DNA of 64,000 nucleotides. It comes from Mimachlamys varia. Taxonomy: Eukaryota; Mollusca; Bivalvia; Pectinida; Pectinidae. The notes beneath the pieces are model-generated. The model had not been told where the DNA came from. It searched no databases and was given only the letters and a program-made list of their open reading frames with translations. The stretch is from assembly GCA_947623455.1 (NCBI GenBank), contig OX392542.1:12779625-12843624 (forward strand), written 5' to 3'. Both the position numbers and the translations under genes were made by a program. Each line of letters starts with the position of its first letter. Positions within the stretch are counted from its first letter, which is position 1. Shown here one piece after another: positions 46,720 to 57,500 of the stretch.

Positions 46720-47165
46720 CATGGAACATTCAGAGAAAGTGTTTTTCTCCTACCCACTCAACTCCAACAACCCAGGTGGAGTATAAAATGGTCTGGGGTG
46801 GATGTTGCAGTTTCTGTGATGTAGCATTCAAGTGTGGTGGCACTATAAAAGATGCTGTTGGAAACACGGTCCCACTACAAACAGAACGCAATTCATCTCC
46901 AGCACACACGCATACATACACACACACATATATGGAGATATTAGCCAGGTGGTATAGGACAAGTAGTTAGCGCCCGATAAGGCAGCTCCTGCGAATTCCT
47001 CAGAATTGTATATGATAGAACTATATGTGTAAATTGTATTGATTGTATCAGAATTGTATATCTATGTACTGTAAAGCGCTTTAGAGTGGCTTATGTTATC
47101 TAGATAAGGCGCTATATCAAATATTGTATATTATTATTATTATTATCTTGTATCTTGTATCTTGC
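46720..47165 (+). repeat. SINE of the 23143 family without its first head
   Basis: It starts CATGGAACATTCAGAGAAAG, runs through the same body and second tRNA-like stretch (TTAGCCAGGTGGTATAGG), and ends ATTATTATTATTATC with TTGTATC repeats. Confidence 0.8.
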
Positions 47166-48359
47166 ATGGGTACTATAATGCCACAATGATTATGACGTCA
47201 CAAATGCAATATTGACTCGGTGTGTCTAAAAATAGAACCATCAGGTCGATATAATAAACTATGGACCTCCATGTGACCATATTTTAGCCAATGAGTATTA
47301 AGGAAAGACAGACCACATCTAATATGTTATATCCGAGAGTGAATGAAGGACTGTGAATGTGTATGACTGAGAAGATATTTTAGTAACTAGTAAATGTGAA
47401 CGGAAATGAATGGAATTCGTGAAGTAGAGGTAGAATACTATATTATTTCCATATCTTTTTGTTAATTGGTCCATCAGTAAATTAATTCAATTTCTATTTT
47501 AAACAAAATAAACAAGTCGGGATTTTTTACTTTGAACTATGTGAACCTATCAATACAATATATGGCCTGATTGATGAGTGTGGTGCGAGAAAGCCCTTGT
47601 GTGTGAGGACGTTTGTTTATATAAAGTCTGACCTCCAGGATCCCATACCTTACCGATATCTCTTTGTTTAAGTGCAATACCATCACTACAAGCAAATATG
47701 TACTTGATTGACGACTTGATGAAGCATACCCGGATGTACGTTCGGGTCTAGCACCATTGTTAGATATCAAATGACCCAAATGATCTTTTCTTTCTAGCTT
47801 GACTTTTGTTTTTTTTTAACCTATGAAGACTTGTTGAAAACAAATTTAATTGCTTTTGGATCTTAGTGTCTTTGTATTAAATTATTTCAAATGAGCATGG
47901 GGAGTGTAACATTTCATCTTGAAATTTGTATATTTTCATCAGAATTTGCTTTTATTAAGTATTAAGTTGATTTATTGATTTCATATCTGGTCAATAATTC
48001 CAGTTCTTCTAAGCAATAGGTCACACTATAAAACGTAAATCCTTTTTTTTTTTTGTAGTTGGGGGAGGTTAAAGTTCACTAAAATTTGTATTGTATTCTT
48101 AAGACTAAATAATTCCTATTGGATGATAGTCATCCTCAATAGTACGATTAATATATTAAGTATTTGAATAGCGTTACAAAGTTCTTATACTTTTGTTAAA
48201 TGACAAGTTTTGGCTTTTAATTTATCTACATGTTGATATCCTTATTACATTTCAACAATGAAATTCAGCTACTAGCGTCAGTAACATAACGTGTTAGAGT
48301 TTAATGAGGTTAAATAGGAATGACATCTTAAAATCTTATGTATTATCTTTTTTTGGGCC

Positions 48360-48445
48360 GCTTAAATTGAGAGCATTTTATTCTTGCAAATATAGAAGTC
48401 TGACGAATATATTTTTCCAAGTGATACTGAATCCTTGTCAATGGA
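48360..48445 (+). pseudogene. Decayed SLC6 TM12-exon piece
   Basis: TTTTTCCAAGTGATACTGAATCC aligns, inverted, with the 43381 piece in the other arm (GGATTCAGTATGACTTGG). The frame is lost. Confidence 0.45.
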
Positions 48446-48530
48446 AAATGTATTCATACCATAATAAAAGCCGAAGGTTTATTTTCATTATTATTTTCTA
48501 TATTGTTTACTCCAATGTATCCTCTCTGTA

Positions 48531-48835
48531 CGGAAGCCGGTTAGTGCCACATGAAGTAAACTTTTTATGTCGTATTTACGACTTAGCTATCTCGTAATTA
48601 CGACTTAATATGTCGTAATTACGAGATAGCTCAGTCGTAATTATGAGATAACTAAGTCGTAATTACGACATACTAAGTCATAATTACGACATACTAAGTC
48701 GTAATTACGAGATACTAAGTCGTAATTACGAGATAGCTAAGTCGTAATTACGAGATAGCTAAGTCGTAATTACGACATACTAAGTCGTAATTACGACATA
48801 AAAAGTTTACTTCATGTGGCACTTACTGGCTTCCG
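48531..48835. mobile_element. TA-flanked MITE with palindromic internal tandem
   Basis: Terminal inverted repeats of about 45 bp (CGGAAGCCGGTTAGTGCCAC... and its inverse at the right end) are flanked by TA on both sides, as for Tc1/mariner-mobilised elements. The interior is a tandem of about ten 18-22-bp units built on the perfect palindrome TCGTAATTACGA with spacers AGATAGCTAAG or CATACTAAG. No coding capacity. The equivalent point of the other arm (about 43307) has no insertion. Confidence 0.9.
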
Positions 48836-48844
48836 TATCTCTGT

Positions 48845-48940
48845 GTTGCTCTAATTGGAAAACCTTTATTTTTGTAAAGATAGCAGCATGGAAGATATGT
48901 CTCTTTCCACGTAAAACTGAATCGTGGTCATTAAGGATTC
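48845..48940 (+). pseudogene. Decayed SLC6 TM12-exon piece
   Basis: TCTAATTGGAAAACCTTTATT ... GAAGATATGTCTCTTTCCACG aligns inverted with 43200-43295 and, more weakly, with the intact exon 32593-32760. Open frames do not survive. Confidence 0.6.
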
Positions 48941-49134
48941 TTGCTGGAATTAATATCACACGTTAATTTTCATTATTTTCGCCATAGTTTGCTCTATTTT
49001 TTCTTATATAAATTCTTACGCTCCTAAAAACGCGAATTGGCATCACATTGTATCTCTACCTTCTGTTTCATAATAGTGTCTATTTAATTGTCAAGCTGTT
49101 TTCATTACTTTCACGAACTTAAATATTGGAGAGG

Positions 49135-49440
49135 GGTTATAACGATTCGCTGCAATATCATGACACTTGTGTTGTGTCCTTGAGCAGGATTCTTCACTCG
49201 ACTTGTTCCAGTCTACTCAGCTGTATATTAGTTCGTAGTTGGGTAGTGCTAGAAATTATAGAAAACTAGATGTACACGCCGAAATGGCAGCACCGGTTCT
49301 AAGCTCCCCGGGGAGTTGGGAACGATTCTGCCTGGTTGCTACAGCCCTATAACCACAGATAATAATTTATGAACTGCTTTGGGACGACCTATACCTTGTG
49401 ATCAAGCAGTATATAAGAACCTCGAAAAATGATGATGATG
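49135..49440 (+). repeat. SINE of the 20175 family
   Basis: The body shows GGCAGCACCGGTTCTAAGC, and the end shows GCAGTATATAAGAACCTCG plus ATGATGATG. It is shared with the left arm (42690-43030), so it was present before the inverted duplication. Confidence 0.82.
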
Positions 49441-50364
49441 ATTATTACTAATTGAAACAAAAATATATGATAGATAATTATGATAGAGAAGTAAAAATCA
49501 AATGTAATCAAAGATATGTTTAATCTATAAATGATATAATATAAAACTCCAGATCATACATAGAAGAATAGAATCAACTAATACTTTTTTTCTACAATAA
49601 TGGAATATGCTTGCCATTAACCAGTGGATGAAAAACCGTTGACTGATTTACAAAACGGTACAATCTTCTTCAGGAGATGCTAGGTTATGTGCAATGACAC
49701 ATTTTATCTAAAAATTACTATAATCACTTATTATTATGTTTTGTTAATTTTTCCTTCAGGTATTATTAGCAAAAGTATGAATTGGTTAGTAAATCAAGCA
49801 AATTCAACAATAAGTATTAAGACAATAAAAATTCGTTGATGGCGATAGTTTAGAATGACCCACTGCAGATATAATACATCAATAAAACTAAAACAACTCT
49901 CGGGTTAAAATTTCATTTGTTTCATTGTACAATCGTACAACACGATTCTGCTTATATAAAACAGTATATACACTGGTATTAATAGTAGATATATTGTTGA
50001 GGTATAGCGCTAAGGCCCTGGATTAATGCTACTAATTCTATTAGGGGGGAATAAGAAATGCAAACTAGGTTTCAGACCTAGAAATTTCCGAACTTTCAAT
50101 GGACGATCTTCAAATTGCGCTATCTAACTACCAACGACCAAACTCAGTTCCGCTATATTTTGATAAAAGGTTATTAGTGATGTATACATTTGATTTTAAG
50201 TGGGGAACCTGCATATGAAACAGATTCTGATTAACTCTGTTGAAAACTAATATTCGATAGAGAAATTAGGTTCAACGTTGTATGATATTGCTGAGGTGTC
50301 TGATATAAGCTCTTCTGTTCTGTCCGACTTCGAAGTTGAAATCTCCTCTTTTTTTGCCGACGTA

Positions 50365-51518
50365 TCATTTTTCTTCTGGGAGACGGTACTGTCGGAAAAT
50401 CAAATTGTTGTACTCCAGCACGGATTTAGCAGACTCGAAATAGACCGAGGACCCTGCATACCAAATGTTATACTTTCCCTGCATGTCGAATATATCCCAT
50501 GTTATTCCTGATGCTGTGTCAGCAACAGAGAATTGTGGAAAGTAAGGCCAGATATAAACATCGCTTATTTCGATGACAATGGCTTTCTCCCTGTCTTCAA
50601 TGTGCGCCCTTAACTCCCTCTCAAGGTCCGCCTTGTTAGGTCTCTCCTTTGAGAATTGATAATACACCGAGGTTTGCATGTACAGTCCATCTGGGCCTCC
50701 AGGAACCAACCCATTTGTGTACTTCTCTCCTGCATTATATTCAAGGCAGTTGTATGAATCTCGTTTACCCCAAATCTTCATATCGACCTTCGATTCTATA
50801 TTATCTGAGAAGCAGCTTTGTGGCGTCAATCCTCTATTCTCTCCATACGAAGTAGTTACCAATGATGTTGTATAGTACTGGTGTTGCATTTTCTCAAACA
50901 TCTCACTCTCTTCTTCGTTGAAGTCGATGATGCCTAATTTGGATAGCAGTTTCATCTCCGGTGTTAATATCAGGAAGTCAAATTCTTCATTTTGATAGGA
51001 GCCGTCGTTATAGTGAACAATAAACTTCGAATTCTCTTCTCGAATAATGTTTGTAACTGGACTGGAAAGACGAACGTTGATGTGTTCCTGCTTAACGATT
51101 TCCTTCCATACTGTTTGATAACCTCTGCTAAGTAGTTTTTCATTGGAGACTTCCTTTGGTGTTGGAAGTACCGCTTTGACTAAATAAGTCGGGGTCATCC
51201 AGGTCAATCCATACAATGCTGGAACTTCGTCCATATGGCCATAGCCCTGAGCTGTTTGTGCCCAAAGAAAGACATTAACAAGACCTTCCACATTATGTTT
51301 CTCCAAAAACTGCAAGAAAGTCATATTGAGTTCATTTTGTAATATTTCTTCACTTGGACGTGGCATCAGTTCACCCTCGTAACTCCCAAATAGGTGTTTA
51401 TGTACTAGTACATATTCAATAACAGTGCGAATGAATCGTACAAAAGAATCTTTGGACGATGCTCCAGTCTTGCCATCCATGAAAGGCTTGAGCCAGTATT
51501 CAAACGTTGAAATTATGT
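50365..51518 (-). CDS. Copy B exon 5
   Basis: The acceptor CATTACAG is intact (the same site is GG in A'). The exon begins ACATAATTTCAACGTTTGAA (DIISTFEYWLKPF) and ends FRQYRLPEEK. At 1154 nt it is open throughout. Confidence 0.92.
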
Positions 51519-54500
51519 CTGTAATGACAAAACATTAATTATCATTAGTTTTAAAACTCAATTAACTATCCGTGTAAAAATACGCTACACTCACATATAG
51601 CGCATATTTGCAATGATTACCGTAAAATCAAACATCAGAAGCTTGTGGTTTTACATCATGATGATTTCATCTGTTAATTGAATATGAGATAAATACGTCA
51701 GCATTGCAACCTTAATGTATAACTGAAGCAATTTCATGCGTTTTCTTAGTAATAGAAGTTATTTAAGTCGGAACAGCTGTATGGTGCAGTTTAATTCATT
51801 TTTTTCGGCATACTGTATCTATAACTAAGTTTAAAAGGTGCAGCATGTGTGTATGTTACGTCATCTTTTAACCGAGAACTTAAATGAAAGTAGCTAGTAT
51901 ACTTGAAAAACATTACAATATTTCTATGACGCCACTGATTTATGAGGGAATTAACTAGTTCAAGTAAGCGAAATCTTGCAAGCTGGACCAATATATATAT
52001 TTTTAATATTCACTCATAACTTGGTTAAACTGATTTAACTTCACAATCAATATACCTGACAGAGCACCGTGTAAACTTGGGAAATGCTTATTGGCAAGTC
52101 CTGAACTTGTTATTGAGATTTGCTATTGTTCTTTACGTCTATTCCTTCTGAGGAGCCAGTGCTGGTGGTCGACCACAAGGTTACTAAAACGTGGCAGTGC
52201 GCTTACTGCAGGTTGGCCCTACAGATTTCGACTAAGATAGACAAGGATGACGAAACAGCTGTATGATGTAGTTTGAGTTTTTATGCAAACTGTATCTATT
52301 ACTGAATTTAAAATGCATAGTGTTACGGCATCTTTCAGGGTTTTAAAATGTCTGTGATCTTTAGACATGGGTAAATCACAGCTTTAATAAGAGCCAAAAA
52401 GACCTAGGCCTATACTATTTTCTGAATGTAGATAAAGTGTATATTACCAGACAAACACCACATCTTTATTTTTTTTCATTGTATACTCAAAATGACAAGT
52501 TTAATGTCAACTCAAAAAGATGACGGATACTGTTAACCTACTAATTTTCGCGTATTTCGGGGGTGATTAAAATTCGCGAAAATTAATCGCCGCGAAATGG
52601 TTCCAATTGGAGGTATACAAAATGTAGTATTATACTGTACCGTACAAAGGATTGGCGATTGTATTATCGCGAAATTAAATCGCCGCGTAATAGTCGTTTC
52701 ATATGAAAACGCGAAATTAAGTCGCCGCGAAAATGAGTTGGTTTACAGTATGAACAAGACCTACTATTAACATGTGTGATATGCTACCTTCTCCTGTCCA
52801 TACTGTCGGGCTGGGTAAGGGAAGTAGCTCCCCTGCATCGTATTCCTCTACAAGCTGATACAGCTCAGTGTAATCCGGCTGGGAATAGCATGTTCCCATC
52901 TCCTGCACCGTGTCACGGACCAGCAGAGTCTGGGACTTCCCACCTACTTCATCTTCCTTCTCAAACACAATAACGTTTGTGAACCCTGCCCTCTGAATAA
53001 TACAAAACCATGAAAAAATACTACATTATAGGTAGTTTCAGGTAGCATACGTTTGAAATGGCTATCCAAATTTCGAAACGCATTCCTGTTTCAATTCATC
53101 CGGGCTGAACAGTCGACTGAAACAAACAAACGTTAATTAATCCTGCCCTCTGAATAATATATAAAAAATATCCAACAGTATCATTTCAATGATTTGAGTA
53201 AACTTATATTTTGAAAATAAAATCTAAATGCACAACCCAGTTACAGTTCATTTGAATGGGTCACGTAACATCAAATATTACAGAACTATCACGGGTCGGA
53301 AATTTCTCACAGCGCACCCTTTTAACCTCAATTATACTGCCAGATTTCAATTGTCTTTTGTTTATTGTCCAAATAATGCACAACAATATGTTGAAGCTTT
53401 TTCAGCTTGCAAATATCAAATCATAATTAATGGGACAGTCGATCAGGTCCCCAAGGTAAGGTACCAACTAACTTGAACATTTAATTTTATATATTATCAA
53501 GAATAATTTGCAACTGCTACAACACACCACTGTTCATTTAATTGGCTACAGTTTGTTGCCATTTAATTTACTTATTTAACCCTTATATTCGGGAAAATGA
53601 TGTGCCATCCCACACACGGAGTGTTTACTAATACAGGTTCTTAATTGCGGCGAACAATAACTCGGGCTAATTGTTTACAATAGTGTGTTAAAAATATTGT
53701 TTTGTATGAATGTTCTTGTTACACATAACATTTATCTGATTTAGTTTGACTGTCAAAATAATAATGTGATTGAGAATCTTTTTTAACAGATACGAGATGT
53801 CGACCATTACATTATCGATCATATACGGTATCATGGCAATAATAAGAAGTTCCGATTTTTTATAAGAATGTTTTAATGCAGTTTGTACTTGTTTGTTGAG
53901 ACATTGATATATGTTTTTATCACATGACTGACCCGTTCAGTCATGTCATATGGCCATGTCATTAAAATGGTATTACACACGTGTAATAACACTATTGTGA
54001 CGTCACAAACAAATGACGTCTTTATGACGTGATATGATTGTCTCGGTAGTGAAAATCGTACTGTCACAGTAGAAATATGCCTTTCTCATAGAGTATTAAT
54101 TTGATTTTTTGTGCATTTTCTCATAAATATAAGTTATGTGATCAATAGAATCTTACACACGTGTCAATGTAATATGGAGTTTATTAAACTCGTTAAATAA
54201 TTTAAAAATCCATATTACATCGACACTCATGTAAAATCCTCTATATAATGTTGTACAAGCTGTTGGTTATGTTTTTCTGTGTTATATTTTACGTTGTGTT
54301 ACATGTTGACGCTGTGTTATATGTTGACGCTGTGTTATATGTTGACGCTGTGTTATATGTGTATACTGTGTTATAGGTTGATGCTGTGTTTTATGTTGAC
54401 GGTGCGTTTTATGTTTATGCTGTGTGATATGTTGATGCTGTGTTATATGTTTACACTGTGCTATATGTTGACGCTGTGTTATATTTTGATGCTGTGTTAT

Positions 54501-57500
54501 ATGTTTATACTGTGTTATATGTTGACGCTGTGTTATATGTTGGCGCTGTGTTATATGTTTATACTGTGTTATAGGTTGACGCTGTGTTATATTTTGATGC
54601 TGTGTTATATGTTTATACTGTGTTATATGTTGACGCTGTGTGATATGTTGGCGCTGTGTTATATGTTTATACTGTGTGATATGTTGATGCTGTGTTTTAT
54701 GTTGAGGATGTGTGATATGTTGACGCTGTGTTATATGTTTATACTGTGTTATATGTTTGTGCTGTAGTATATGTTTATGCTATGTTATATGTTGACGCTG
54801 TGTTATATGTCGATGCTGTGTGATATGTTGATGCTGTGTTATATGTTGATGCTGTGTTATATGTTGACGCTGCGTTATATGTTGAAGCTGTGTTATAGGT
54901 TGATGCTGTGTTATATGTTGATGCTGTGTTATAGGTTGAGCCTGTGTTATATGTTGACGCTGTGTTATATGTTGACGCTGTGTTATATGTTTATACTGTG
55001 TTATATGTTGAAGATGTGTTATATGTTTATACTGTGTTATAGGTTGATGCTGTGTTTTATGTTGACGGTGTGTTATATGTTTATGCTGTGTGATATGTTG
55101 ATGCTGTGTTTTATGTTGAGGATGTGTTATATGTTTGTGCTGTAGTATATGTTTATGCTATGTTATATGCTGACGCTGTGTTATATGTTGATGCTGTGTG
55201 ATATGTTGATGCTGTGTTATATGTTGATGCTGTGTTATATGTTGACGCTGCGTTATATGTTGAAGCTGTGTTATAGGTTGATGCTGTGTTATATGTTGAT
55301 GCTGTGTTATAGGTTGATGCTGTGTTATATGTTGAAGCTGTGTTATAGGTTGATGCTGTGTTATATGTTGATGCTGTGTTATAGGTTGATGCTGTGTTAT
55401 ATGTTGACGCTGTGTTATATGTTGACGCTGTGTTATATGTTGGCGCTGTGTTATATGTTGACGCTGTGTTATATTTTGATGCTGTGTTATATGTTTATAC
55501 TGTGTTATATGTTGACGCTGTGTTATATGTTTATACTGTGTTATAGGTTGATGCTGTGTTATATGTTGACGGTGTGTTATATGTTTATGCTGTGTGATAT
55601 GTTGACGCTGTGTTATATGTTTATACTGTGTTATATGTTTGTGCTGTAGTATATGTTTATGCTATGTTATATGCTGACGCTGTGTTATATGTTGATGCTG
55701 TGTGATATGTTGATGCTGTGTTATATGTTGATGCTGTGTTATATGTTGACGCTGCGTTATATGTTGAAGCTGTGTTATAGGTTGATGCTGTGTTATATGT
55801 TGATGCTGTGTTATAGGTTGATGCTGTGTTATATGTTGATGCTGTGTTATATGTTGAAGTTGTGTTATATGTTGACGCTGTGTTATATGTTGAAGCTGTG
55901 TTATATGTTGATGCTGTGTTACATGTTGATGCTGTGTTATATGTTGATGCTGTGTTATAGGTTGACGCTGTGTTATATGTTGATGCTGTGTTATATGTTG
56001 ATGCTGTGTTATATGTTGATGCTGTTATATGTTGACGCTGTGTTATATGTTGACGCTGTGTTATATGTTTATACTGTGTTATATGTTTGTGCTGTAGTAT
56101 ATGTTTATGCTATGTTATATGCTGACGCTGTGTTATATGTTGATGCTGTGTGATATGTTGATGCTGTGTTATATGTTGATGCTGTGTTATATGTTGACGC
56201 TGCGTTAAATGTTGAAGCTGTGTTATAGGTTGATGCTGTGTTATATGTTGATGCTGTGTTATAGGTTGATGCTGTGTTATATGTTGATGCTGTGTTATAT
56301 GTTGAAGTTGTGTTATATGTTGACGCTGTGTTATATGTTGAAGCTGTGTTATATGTTGATGCTGTGTTACATGTTGATGCTGTGTTATATGTTGATGCTG
56401 TGTTATAGGTTGACGCTGTGTTATATGTTGATGCTGTGTTATATGTTGATGCTGTGTTATATGTTGATGCTGTGTTATATGTTGACGCTGTGTTATATGT
56501 TTATACTGTGTTATAGGTTGATGCTGTGTTTTATGTTGACGGTGTGGTTTATGTTTATGCTGTGTGATATGTTGATGCTGTGTTATATGTTTACACTGTG
56601 CTATATGTTGACGCTGTGTTATATTTTGATGCTGTGTTATATGTTTATACTGTGTTATATGTTGAGGCTGTGTTATATGTTTATGCTATGTTATAGGTTG
56701 ACGCTGTGTTATATTTTGATGCTGTGTTACATGTTTATACTGTGTTATATGTTGACGCTGTGTGATATGTTGGCGCTGTGTTATATGTTTATACTGTGTG
56801 ATATGTTGATGCTGTGTTTTATGTTGAGGATGTGTGATATGTTGACGCTGTGTTATATGTTTATACTGTGTTATATGTTTGTGCTGTAGTATATGTTTAT
56901 GCTATGTTATATGTTGACGCTGTGTTATATGTCGATGCTGTGTGATATGTTGATGCTGTGTTATATGTTGATGCTGTGTTATATGTTGACGCTGCGTTAT
57001 ATGTTGAAGCTGTGTTATAGGTTGATGCTGTGTTATATGTTGATGCTGTGTTATAGGTTGAGCCTGTGTTATATGTTGACGCTGTGTTATATGTTGACGC
57101 TGTGTTATATGTTTATACTGTGTTATATGTTGACGATGTGTTATATGTTTATACTGTGTTATAGGTTGATGCTGTGTTTTATGTTGACGGTGTGTTATAT
57201 GTTTATGCTGTGTGATATGTTGATGCTGTGTTTTATGTTGAGGATGTGTTATATGTTTGTGCTGTAGTATATGTTTATGCTTTGTTATATGCTGACGCTG
57301 TGTTATATGTTGATGCTGTGTGATATGTTGATGCTGTGTTATATGTTGATGCTGTGTTATATGTTGACGCTGCGTTATATGTTGAAGCTGTGTTATAGGT
57401 TGATGCTGTGTTATATGTTGATGCTGTGTTATAGGTTGATGCTGTGTTATATGTTGAAGCTGTGTTATAGGTTGATGCTGTGTTATATGTTGATGCTGTG

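Larger units (their letters stand above)
47300..51750 (-). repeat. Right arm of inverted segmental duplication
   Basis: This is the counterpart of 40395-45260. Between the arms lies a spacer of about 2 kb (45260-47300) holding H3 and a SINE. Beyond 51750 the homology continues with copy A (introns 2-3, exons 2-4) but not with A', which lacks them. Confidence 0.85.

Noticed and set aside
53228..53476. 82-codon plus-strand frame in copy B intron 2
   Set aside because: The equivalent intron in copy A does not keep it open.
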